In this document: positions 1-6,083 of the stretch, one piece after another
Layout of the letters: each line of letters starts with the position of its first letter
How positions within the stretch are numbered: position 1 is the first letter of the stretch
Source of the DNA: an uncultured Clostridium sp.
GTDB lineage: Bacteria; Bacillota; Clostridia; TANB77; CAG-508
DNA length: 11,638 nt
NCBI GenBank assembly: GCA_945874585.1
Contig: CAMCHB010000028.1
Coordinates: forward strand, 1-11,638
Direction: 5' to 3'
The notes under the pieces: generated by a model
Databases searched by the model: none
Seen by the model: the letters and a program-made list of their open reading frames with translations, nothing else
Told to the model about the DNA's origin: nothing
Program-made: the position numbers and the translations under genes

Positions 1-45
1 ACACACTGCATATCGTCGGCAGCGTCAGATGTGTATAAGAGACAG
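1..45 (+). other. Nextera i5 sequencing adapter (not genomic)
   Basis: Bases 13-45 are the 33-nt Nextera read-1 transposase adapter; its last 19 bases (27-45) are the Tn5 mosaic end finishing in AAGAGACAG. Bases 5-12, ACTGCATA, match the Illumina i5 index known as S506/N506, and bases 1-4 (ACAC) are the end of the P5 oligo. This is library DNA left on the contig end. Genomic sequence starts at 46. The adapter puts a TAA (36-38) in frame with the truncated gene that follows, so gene callers will start that gene too late. Confidence 0.98.
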
Positions 46-563
46 GCTATGAAGCTACTAGTATTGAAGAAATTACAGCAACTGTTGGAGTAGCAAAAGG
101 GACACTTTATTATCATTTTTCTAGCAAAGATGAAATCTTCTACTTTTTAGTGGAGGAAGGCATGAAGCTCTTAAAAAATAGCATAGAAATCAAAACATCC
201 AAACTCGACAATGCCATTGATCAATTGAAAGCTATTATTCTAATTGAAATTAAAGTTTTGGTAAAATACGAAAATGTAATTTCCATTATTTTAAGTCAAA
301 TTTGGGGAAATAAAGAACGCAATGTAGCCTGCCAAAAATACGTTTTTGATTACATCAATACCGTTGAAAAAATCATTGAAACTGGTATCCAAAAAGGACA
401 AATTATTTCTTGCAATCCAGAACTTTTAGCTTCTTCTATTTTTGCTGTTACCTGTTCCAGTCTCATTTATAAAATTAAAAATGGATCTGATATTCAAATC
501 GATGCCCTATATCAAGAATATGTCAACACTTTAATTGGTGGTCTTTCCCCTCAAGATAAATAG
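46..563 (+). CDS. TetR/AcrR-family transcriptional regulator, 5'-truncated
   Basis: The reading frame is open from the adapter junction (first whole genomic codon at 48) to TAA at 561-563, giving 171 visible residues. The first 34 carry the second half of a TetR helix-turn-helix: GYEATSIEEIT, then VGVAKGTLYYHFSSKDEI, the recognition-helix signature of the family. An annotation starting at the ATG at 150 would lose this DNA-binding part; that ATG is internal. About 20-25 N-terminal residues are missing because the contig ends. The remainder is the all-helical ligand-binding and dimerisation half, which shows no motif that tells the ligand. TetR repressors usually control a neighbouring efflux or metabolic gene, but that neighbour would lie off the contig. 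Family call is firm; target unknown. The gene converges on yunB. Confidence 0.92.
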
Positions 564-586
564 AATAAAAAATAGCACTATTATAT

Positions 587-624
587 AAAAAGATTACATA
601 GAGTTGGTTCTATGTAATCTTTTT
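587..624. terminator. Bidirectional intrinsic terminator between tetR and yunB
   Basis: Perfect 16-bp stem, 587-602 against 609-624, with a 6-nt loop (GTTGGT). The A-run at the left foot and T-run at the right foot serve as U-tracts in the two directions, so one hairpin can end both convergent transcripts. The right foot overlaps the yunB stop codon (TAA on the minus strand, 625-623). Confidence 0.9.
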
Positions 625-1324
625 ATTTCATCACTTCCATTCCATCTCGTGCATTTTCCAATCCTTCTAAATTATAATAACTGTCTGGAATTGGTCCCAC
701 AATTACGTTTTCTGCCACTAGAATCTCATTTGTCATATCACATCCAATCGTTTTTACTGGTGTTACAATATTAACACGGCAAGTCGTATGCAAATAAATG
801 CGGTGAATGGTTTGATTGATTCCACCACTTCGAAATTCGCTTTTAAAATCAGTGGTTACAGCTCCTGTTGAAGTAATGCGAATGGGTATTTTAGGCCCAA
901 TATTATAAAATATTTCATTTCCTAAAAAGCTTCCCATTGGTATATAAATTTTCGTATTTTTCTCATTTTCCAAAGCCTTTTGAATCTCTAATGTAATTTC
1001 AGCTGCAATTTTATTGATAGAGATCACATTAGCCTTTACCATTTTAATTTCTCCTTGGTCGCCACGAATAATGGTAATTAAATCATTGTAATCTACATTT
1101 TCGAGAGATTCTTTCGCCTTTTGATTGATGATTTTAATGGCAATTCCTCTTGCTTTTAAATTGCACAAAGAATCGAACATTGGATTTAAATAATTCAACA
1201 CCATTTTCGCGACCAAAAATGCAATCAGTAAAATGATTCCGATTATAACAGTTTTTTTGAATTGCTTTTTCCCATAAAAATCTGGTAAAGCAAGACGTTT
1301 TCTGGAATAAATTTTATCTGTCAT
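623..1324 (-). CDS. yunB: Sporulation protein YunB
   Basis: 233 residues, close to the B. subtilis protein (about 250). The N-terminus is basic, followed by one transmembrane segment at about 24-43. After it comes the YunB pattern of LNPMFDSLCNLKARGIAIKIIN, quoted in part, then a soluble region ending in the family hallmark VIVGPIPDSYYNLEG. In B. subtilis yunB belongs to the mother-cell sigma-E regulon and is needed for proper sporulation; its biochemical role is unknown. The start ATG lies only 3 nt after the sipL stop codon and has no recognisable Shine-Dalgarno sequence, so translation probably depends on ribosomes finishing sipL. The two are therefore likely one operon, ended by the hairpin at 587-624. 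Confidence 0.9.
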   Translation of the reverse strand: MTDKIYSRKRLALPDFYGKKQFKKTVIIGIILLIAFLVAKMVLNYLNPMFDSLCNLKARGIAIKIINQKAKESLENVDYNDLITIIRGDQGEIKMVKANVISINKIAAEITLEIQKALENEKNTKIYIPMGSFLGNEIFYNIGPKIPIRITSTGAVTTDFKSEFRSGGINQTIHRIYLHTTCRVNIVTPVKTIGCDMTNEILVAENVIVGPIPDSYYNLEGLENARDGMEVMK

Positions 1325-1327
1325 AGG

Positions 1328-2869
1328 CTAAGCTAATTTTTTCTTTACGTATTTGGGAATAAACAATTGTGTACCAACCAGTAAATTCTTTTCATCCTCA
1401 ATTTGATTGACTTGCTTAATTTCCTCTACTGTACTACGGAATTGTTTGGCAATCTTCCATAAAGTATCTCCTTTTTTCACAAAATAAACCACCATACTGA
1501 AATTATCTTTTGGTTCCTCTTCTGCTATTTCTACCTGATCAATCATTGACAAATTAGAATGTTCTACCGTGTCGACTTGGATTTTCAATTGAATATTACA
1601 ATCAATACTACCGTTTTGTACAACAAAATCGCTCTGTTGCACCTCAACTGTCACTTGCCTATTTTCCATAGTCTCTTGGCTGGTGGTTATTTTATGTTGG
1701 AAAGATAAGCTCGTTTTCTTGTGATAAAAACTGCCTTCTTCTTCCCCTTCAAATAGAATATTCATGGCAATGATGCCATCTATTACAATCTGTTGATTTG
1801 CCACAGTTTGTTGTTCAATTAACGGTTGGATTTCCACATCATATACCCTATGGTTTTGCAATTCTGGCATTTGAATCTGTTGCTTGATTGGAACAGTTTC
1901 ACAGATTCTTTCCTTGCCTGTCATGACATCCCTATTTTTTCTGGTTAAAACCATATTTTCGCATGGTGAATACATGTCTTCTATCAGTTCTAAACTCTTG
2001 CTTTCATATGCCAAACACTCTAATCCAATTTCTGCTTCAACAAAAATGCTATGTTCTTGTGGTGTATTCATTTTATACACCAAGTTTTTCAATGTATAAT
2101 TCATATCACAAATACTATTATCTTCTACATTTTGCATATCCACAAATCCCATTACAGGTATGCTTCCTGTTGCTAACCCAATGTGATTATCCTCTGTTAA
2201 ATACAAAATTTTAACAGCTAAATCTGCCTTGGCCAATACTTTATGATAACTAATTTTCATCTCCTTATTTTGAATGCAAACATTTAATTTTAATATCTCT
2301 GCTACCTCATCCGTTTCATCCAATTTAATATTATCTTTGGCAAAAACTTTTGTGCTTCCCTCTCCGATTAAAGAATAAACATTTCGAGTTCGACTCAATT
2401 TTTGTATTTGAGAAACTCCCTCTACTTTTTGAACAAAGGATACGTTTTCATTGGAATAAATTGTGGTTTGTATCTCCATTTCTGCTTTCATATGAATCTT
2501 TCTACCATTTAATACCTGGCACTCGATATTTTTGATTTGTACCGTATCTGTACTATTCATCCCGGTTCGTGCCTTTTCCAAATCCCATACTTCTGTAAAA
2601 TCAAGATTGGTTCCAAACCCACGTACTTCATTCTTTTGTGTTGTTTCTGCCAAATACATCACATGAATGCTTAGGCTACCATCCATACGTAACTTACCAT
2701 CTAAAATTTCCTTTTTATATACACACACATTTCCAGTTGTATGAATAGCACTTAAAATATCTGGCTTGCTATCTGGTATGATCGTATCTCCTTCCACAAC
2801 AAATGTCTTATTTGCTTGATCTACAATATGATGCATACACAAGCTTTCCTTTTTGCAATCTATTGCCAT
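1328..2869 (-). CDS. sipL: SipL-type spore coat anchoring protein (SPOCS/DUF3794 repeats + LysM)
   Basis: 513 residues, near the roughly 520 of C. difficile SipL. An N-terminal SPOCS domain starts with IIPDSKPDILSAI (30-42) and continues to about 125. Related segments recur at about 190-280 and 340-430, each with the strand pattern ending in a hydrophobic VMYLAE, ILYLTE or ILFEGE. A C-terminal LysM domain covers 461-506, with VKKGDTLWKIAKQF and QLFIPK. In C. difficile this LysM binds the ATPase SpoIVA and holds the coat layer on the forespore; SpoVID has the same role in Bacillus with a different N-terminus. The start has an excellent AGGAGGAGGT. A strong terminator lies just upstream, so the gene needs its own promoter. 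A CATAGTAT on the minus strand at about 2897-2904 could be a sigma-E -10 box, but its -35 is poor. Co-transcribed with yunB. Confidence 0.85.
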   Translation of the reverse strand: MAIDCKKESLCMHHIVDQANKTFVVEGDTIIPDSKPDILSAIHTTGNVCVYKKEILDGKLRMDGSLSIHVMYLAETTQKNEVRGFGTNLDFTEVWDLEKARTGMNSTDTVQIKNIECQVLNGRKIHMKAEMEIQTTIYSNENVSFVQKVEGVSQIQKLSRTRNVYSLIGEGSTKVFAKDNIKLDETDEVAEILKLNVCIQNKEMKISYHKVLAKADLAVKILYLTEDNHIGLATGSIPVMGFVDMQNVEDNSICDMNYTLKNLVYKMNTPQEHSIFVEAEIGLECLAYESKSLELIEDMYSPCENMVLTRKNRDVMTGKERICETVPIKQQIQMPELQNHRVYDVEIQPLIEQQTVANQQIVIDGIIAMNILFEGEEEGSFYHKKTSLSFQHKITTSQETMENRQVTVEVQQSDFVVQNGSIDCNIQLKIQVDTVEHSNLSMIDQVEIAEEEPKDNFSMVVYFVKKGDTLWKIAKQFRSTVEEIKQVNQIEDEKNLLVGTQLFIPKYVKKKLA

Positions 2870-2914
2870 GTCAGACCTCCTCCTTCTTCCTTACTATCAT
2901 ACTATGAGAAAGCC

Positions 2915-2944
2915 AAAAAAAAATTCCTAGTAACTAGGAATTTT
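2915..2944 (-). terminator. Intrinsic terminator of veg
   Basis: Perfect 11-bp stem (2934-2944 with 2920-2930), 3-nt loop, and a run of nine U in the minus-strand RNA (A-run 2915-2923). It separates the strongly promoted veg from sipL. Confidence 0.93.
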
Positions 2945-2954
2945 CATAAATTAT

Positions 2955-3236
2955 CTATTTATTTTTAGGCTCCAAAGGAGGTATTAACGGTGAAAATTGT
3001 TTTCCATCAAACACGGCAACTTCAACAGCTCTCGTTAATACATCTGTATACGTATACGTTGCATTTCTATTTTCATTATCATATTTTACAACAAAAATAT
3101 TTGGATATGCTTTTTCTATAGTTGCTTCTTTTTCAAAAGGCTTGCTTCTGCCAAGAGATCCTTTTACAATTATCTTTTTTCCTAATTTATCCCCTATATT
3201 AGCTTTTAGATTCGTGATATCATTTCTACAAATCAT
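2955..3236 (-). CDS. veg: Veg family protein
   Basis: 93 residues; B. subtilis Veg has 86. The family pattern is clear: NIGDKLGKKIIVKGSLGR, KAYPNIFVVKYD, then TYTYTDVLTRAVEV. Veg is a small, very highly expressed beta-rich protein; in B. subtilis it stimulates biofilm formation by lowering SinR activity, but its molecular action is not settled and most clostridia lack that circuit. The start ATG has a GAGGTG ribosome-binding site a few bases upstream. It lies directly downstream of yabG, as in B. subtilis (yabG-veg), but has its own consensus promoter and terminator, so it is mainly a one-gene unit. The C-terminus is Pro/Lys-rich (PLIPPLEPKNK) and extends slightly past the usual family end. 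Confidence 0.93.
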   Translation of the reverse strand: MICRNDITNLKANIGDKLGKKIIVKGSLGRSKPFEKEATIEKAYPNIFVVKYDNENRNATYTYTDVLTRAVEVAVFDGKQFSPLIPPLEPKNK

Positions 3237-3262
3237 GCAATCACCTCATTTTCTTATTGGAA

Positions 3263-3291
3263 ATTATATCATTAGAGGTTAATATTGTCAA
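3263..3291 (-). promoter_or_regulatory. Consensus sigma-A promoter of veg
   Basis: On the minus strand, TTGACA (3291-3286), a 17-nt spacer, and TATAAT (3268-3263): six of six matches in both boxes with ideal spacing. The veg start codon is about 27 nt downstream. This fits the well-known strength of the B. subtilis veg promoter. Confidence 0.93.
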
Positions 3292-3396
3292 AAACGATAT
3301 TTTTCTGCAATTTTTCTGAGAAGCCTGTCACATAAGGGTTTCTTTTGCCAATTTATCTTTATATGTTTTTTTGTTTACATTTTTATTACAAACAAA

Positions 3397-4218
3397 TTAC
3401 ATACTGATTGTTTTCTTTCTTCCTCGTGCTCCAGTTCCACCTATTCCATCCATTCCTTCTTTGATTTCCTCCATAATTTCAAAAACCGTCACATATTGAT
3501 GTTGATCTGTTGTTGCTACTTTTTCCGCTACAATTAACGGATCCATAAAATCAATTAAAATCCTTCCTGGAGAGGATGCAAAATCTGCTCCGGCTAGCAT
3601 AATAGCCTCAAAATAACTTTGACATGCTCCCGCAAAGATGACCAATTCTTCACTGTTTTTTCCCCATTTTCTAGCCTCTTGAACAGTTTGTATAAAATGC
3701 TTTGAGTTTCTATAATTATTAAGATCATGATAATCGACTCCATTTTTCAGCATTGAATCATGACCTGTTACAATCAAAATATCAGGTCGATATTTTTGCA
3801 ATAAATTTCTGACAAAATAGGGTTGCTGCCTTTCAGCAATATTACGAACAACAGCATCTAGTCCAATTCTACGATAATATCTTGCCGATTTCTCTGAATA
3901 TCTTCTGTCTCCGTCTAGGTGCAAAATCTTTCCGATATACACACGTTCTCCTTTTTCATTTCTCTTTCTGCAATTTTCTAAATAATTTCTGCGACGTTTT
4001 TCCATTTTATCTTCTAAGTTTTGTATAACCTGCATTCTTTCTTCTCGACTGATTTTTTCCAAATCATCCAAAGGTGCATCTGCTTTAATACGTTGAATCA
4101 GACCAGATAAAATTGCTATATATCCTTTTTTAGGAACCCATTCAATTTTTTCTACAACAAAAAAAATATCTTTCTGATAAGATTTTCTAACAACAATATC
4201 ATCTATTTTTATATTCAT
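3397..4218 (-). CDS. yabG: Sporulation-specific protease YabG
   Basis: YabG is a cysteine protease that trims spore coat and morphogenetic proteins, including SpoIVA, late in sporulation; in C. difficile it also processes germination proteins. I place the start at 4218 (273 residues) because AGAGGTGG (4230-4223) ends 4 nt upstream of that ATG. The ATG seven codons further up (4239) has no such site. The N-terminus, DIVVRKSYQKDIFF, matches B. subtilis YabG (290 residues). Other hallmarks are KILHLDGD (97-104), YRPDILIVTGHD (143-154), YRNSKHFIQTVQ and FAGACQSYFEA (195-205). H153 and C199 sit where the residues reported as essential in the B. subtilis enzyme lie. The C-terminus, GIGGTGARGRKK, also fits. 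Its promoter is of the sigma-K type. No convincing terminator follows, so transcripts may run into veg. Confidence 0.95.
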   Translation of the reverse strand: MNIKIDDIVVRKSYQKDIFFVVEKIEWVPKKGYIAILSGLIQRIKADAPLDDLEKISREERMQVIQNLEDKMEKRRRNYLENCRKRNEKGERVYIGKILHLDGDRRYSEKSARYYRRIGLDAVVRNIAERQQPYFVRNLLQKYRPDILIVTGHDSMLKNGVDYHDLNNYRNSKHFIQTVQEARKWGKNSEELVIFAGACQSYFEAIMLAGADFASSPGRILIDFMDPLIVAEKVATTDQHQYVTVFEIMEEIKEGMDGIGGTGARGRKKTISM

Positions 4219-4253
4219 GTTTCCACCTCTTGCTTGCATTTTGTGGCTCTTTT

Positions 4254-4282
4254 TATTGTATGTCGATTTTTGTCAAATGGTG
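4254..4282 (-). promoter_or_regulatory. Putative sigma-K promoter of yabG
   Basis: On the minus strand, CACC (4282-4279), 16 nt, then CATACAATA (4262-4254). This fits the B. subtilis sigma-K pattern (mACm, 16-17 nt, CATAnnnTA) at every fixed position. The CATACAAT core also suits sigma-E, whose -10 box is similar, but there is no good sigma-E -35. A start near 4247 leaves a leader of about 30 nt holding the ribosome-binding site. B. subtilis yabG is transcribed by sigma-K. Confidence 0.75.
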
Positions 4283-4300
4283 AAAACGATTTGTTTTCCT

Positions 4301-4330
4301 AAAAAAATAGAGCACCCATATAGGTGCTCC
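4301..4330 (-). terminator. Intrinsic terminator of the ASCH-domain gene
   Basis: GC-rich 7-bp stem, 4323-4329 with 4310-4316, 6-nt loop, followed on the minus strand by UAUUUUUUU (from the A-run 4301-4307). A shorter T-run (4332-4336) on the other side may give weak plus-strand activity. Confidence 0.85.
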
Positions 4331-4334
4331 ATTT

Positions 4335-4364
4335 TTCACAAATTTTGATTTGAAAATTTGTGAA
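4335..4364. repeat. Perfect 12-bp inverted repeat after the ASCH gene
   Basis: 4335-4346 (TTCACAAATTTT) pairs perfectly with 4353-4364 around a 6-nt loop. It begins 9 nt after the ASCH gene stop and stands just ahead of the GC-rich terminator hairpin, so the minus-strand RNA would end in two tandem hairpins. The AT-rich stem lacks its own long U-tract. It may protect the 3' end or be a DNA operator; the role is not shown by the sequence. Confidence 0.75.
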
Positions 4365-4373
4365 TGACTTGCA

Positions 4374-5090
4374 TTAAAGTATAGCTTTTCTAAATTTGGA
4401 AGGTTTTCCTTCTTGATAAAGCTTTGTTTCTACTTGCAGAATTTTTTCGCTGTATTTCTTCCATTTCTTTGGAATCCAAATATAATCAGTTTGAGTTCGA
4501 GAACCAACCGATACACCAGCCAGTCTATTGTTCAACATAACCATTATAATTTCCATGGTCCCATCAATAACAGCCGGTACAATTTTGCCCCAATATTCAC
4601 GGCAAAAGTCTGGATCTTTTACTTCGTAAATTAGTCCATTGTAAGCCTTATAAAGAAGATTGACAAAAACTCCTTTTCGTTTTTCCTCAAAATAATAAGA
4701 AACACGCAATGTTTTGACATGCACTTGTTCTTTTTTGTTTTCTTCCTGTGCGCACGGTTCAATTTGAATCGCACATGCTCCCCATTTTCTTTCGGTAGAA
4801 GCAGCATACCGCTTATGATAATCAGATAGCAATTCATATTTTCCTTCACGAGGATCAATGAGCTTTGGATCTTCATAATCAACTGCTTCTGCAAAATCTT
4901 CGTAAGCATTGATTCTAGTTACGAGAAATTTTTTAGACGAATAGTCATCAAAGGAAATCGTATCTCCCCTTTTAATTTTTTGCATGGATTTACGATTTAA
5001 TTTTAAAATAACCTTTTTTGACTTCCGTTTAATCAAAACATAATCTGCATAAGAAATTTTCACTGTGTGGTGTTTTTGTTGCATTTCCAT
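4374..5090 (-). CDS. ASCH-domain protein with degenerate GNAT-like C-terminus
   Basis: 238 residues. Residues 10-112 look like an ASCH domain, a PUA-like fold that binds RNA or nucleotides: a basic strand (RKSKKVILKL), then KRGDTISF (40-47), then LVTRINAYEDFAEAV (56-70), and a closing strand GACAIQIEP. Residues 126-238 resemble a GNAT acetyltransferase skeleton: VFVNLLYKAYNGLIYEVKDP, the strands MEIIMVMLNNRLAGVSVG, and DYIWIPKKWKKYSEKIL. The acetyl-CoA loop (Q/RxxGxG/A) would fall at about 209-214, where the sequence reads KWKKYS without the glycines, so catalysis is doubtful. The start is supported by GGAGG (5103-5099) 8 nt upstream. It has its own sigma-A-like promoter and terminator and is probably expressed in growing cells. 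ASCH call is fairly sure; the GNAT part is inference. Confidence 0.65.
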   Translation of the reverse strand: MEMQQKHHTVKISYADYVLIKRKSKKVILKLNRKSMQKIKRGDTISFDDYSSKKFLVTRINAYEDFAEAVDYEDPKLIDPREGKYELLSDYHKRYAASTERKWGACAIQIEPCAQEENKKEQVHVKTLRVSYYFEEKRKGVFVNLLYKAYNGLIYEVKDPDFCREYWGKIVPAVIDGTMEIIMVMLNNRLAGVSVGSRTQTDYIWIPKKWKKYSEKILQVETKLYQEGKPSKFRKAIL

Positions 5091-5140
5091 AATGCAAGCC
5101 TCCTTCTAATGATGAAAAAATAAATTTCAGTATACATAAA

Positions 5141-5169
5141 ATTATATACAAAATTCTGGAAAAAGTCAA
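5141..5169 (-). promoter_or_regulatory. Sigma-A promoter of the ASCH-domain gene
   Basis: On the minus strand, TTGACT (5169-5164), a 17-nt spacer, TATAAT (5146-5141). Five of six and six of six matches with ideal spacing, about 50 nt before the start codon. Confidence 0.85.
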
Positions 5170-5190
5170 GCATCTGGCTTTGCTTTGCAA

Positions 5191-5221
5191 AAAACTGAGG
5201 CACTCTTTTTGCCTCAGTTTT
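5191..5221 (-). terminator. Intrinsic terminator of the glucosaminidase operon
   Basis: Perfect 11-bp stem (5211-5221 with 5191-5201), 9-nt loop, and six U at the end of the minus-strand hairpin (A-run 5189-5194). It lies 10 nt after the stop codon of the last gene. Confidence 0.9.
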
Positions 5222-5231
5222 GAACTTAATT

Positions 5232-6071
5232 TTATTTTTGATTCAATTTCAAAAAATTGTAGGAACTACTTGAAGGATTATTAACATTTATCAAATAACC
5301 TGTATAAATTCCACCTTCTGGGCTTTGCAAATTATTTGGGATGGAAACATCACAAATAAACTTCTCTCCTTGGTTGTTAATAATATTGATACGAAAACTA
5401 ATGACACAATTCAAATTGGCTAAGTCCACATTGGCTTCTTGCAAAATTCTTCCGTTAAAAGATACTACATTGTTGTTCTGATCAGAAGAATAATTGGTTA
5501 CAATATTTTTGTTGATATACCCTAGTGAAATAGGATTCGAACAATCTGTGTAAAAGGTAGGATTATCATAGTTATTTCCTTGATTATCTTTGTTATTGTA
5601 TACAATATTAAAATCAATACGATCATTTGCATTTTGTAAATCCTTGTATTTTCCAATGTAAAATGGATTTTTGTAGTTCAATACTTTTTCCCCTTCAGAT
5701 GAAGGAGCATCAATTTTTATATGATCAATATACATTTGGTTAATTGTATTTTCATTGGTTAAATCTTTGTTATTAACACGATTGTTTAAGTAAATCGCAA
5801 TATCTGTATATTGGCTAATACTCAAATCTTTTAAATTTTTTTCTGGACTATTGTCGATCGCATCTGCACTGCTATGCAACACAATTTGATTGATACGAAA
5901 CACTACATTTTTGTTTTCTTCTGAAACTTTCTGTATATTTTCAGAATATTGGTTTTGCTTCATATGATTGCCAATGACATTATAATAGCCAACAATTAAC
6001 AAAACCAACATCACAATTCCAACAACAATTAAAATATGTTCTTTATTCAATCCTATACTAAATTCTCTCAT
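5232..6071 (-). CDS. Unrecognised single-pass exported protein
   Basis: 279 residues from the ATG at 6071. GAGG in the 12-nt gap after the previous gene is 6 nt from this ATG, whereas a TTG two codons up would touch the Shine-Dalgarno. A short polar N-terminus (MREFSIGLNKEH) leads into one hydrophobic helix at about 12-31 (ILIVVGIVMLVLLIVGYY), with no Cys for lipidation and no evident signal-peptidase site, so it is probably a membrane anchor. The outer part, about 245 residues, is Asn-rich and polar; it holds strand-like stretches such as VSFNGRILQEANVDLANLNCVI, seen in part, and two Cys. It begins with a possible coiled coil (KQNQYSENIQKVSEENKN). I recognise no family. Its place right after a cell-wall glucosaminidase suggests a wall or spore-surface role, perhaps as partner of that enzyme. 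Confidence 0.8.
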   Translation of the reverse strand: MREFSIGLNKEHILIVVGIVMLVLLIVGYYNVIGNHMKQNQYSENIQKVSEENKNVVFRINQIVLHSSADAIDNSPEKNLKDLSISQYTDIAIYLNNRVNNKDLTNENTINQMYIDHIKIDAPSSEGEKVLNYKNPFYIGKYKDLQNANDRIDFNIVYNNKDNQGNNYDNPTFYTDCSNPISLGYINKNIVTNYSSDQNNNVVSFNGRILQEANVDLANLNCVISFRINIINNQGEKFICDVSIPNNLQSPEGGIYTGYLINVNNPSSSSYNFLKLNQK

Positions 6072-6083
6072 ATTCAACCTCTA

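Noticed and set aside
1..45. Tn5 mosaic end and terminal inverted repeats suggesting a transposon spanning the window
   Set aside because: The mosaic end is flanked by Illumina linker, index and P5 bases, no transposase gene is present, and the contents are ordinary core sporulation genes.
150..563. Free-standing 137-residue hypothetical protein
   Set aside because: The frame is open upstream to the adapter and encodes a TetR helix-turn-helix; the ATG at 150 is internal.
3340..3396. Terminator after yabG formed by TTGTTT/AAACAA
   Set aside because: The stem is short with G-U pairs and is followed by A residues on the minus strand, not U.
4261..4282. TTGACA ahead of yabG as a sigma-A -35 box
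   Set aside because: The only -10-like box (TACAAT) is 10 nt away, too close; the same bases fit sigma-K instead.
4631..4909. 92-codon frame inside the ASCH gene, and other overlapping frames inside yunB, sipL, the glucosaminidase and gerAA
   Set aside because: They lie within well-supported genes, lack ribosome-binding sites and show no recognisable protein features.
5232..6071. Type IV prepilin-like protein, because of Gly followed by a short polar stretch with Glu and a hydrophobic helix
   Set aside because: The Glu is at +4, not +5, after the Gly; the residues between do not fit the prepilin cleavage motif, and no pilus genes are nearby.
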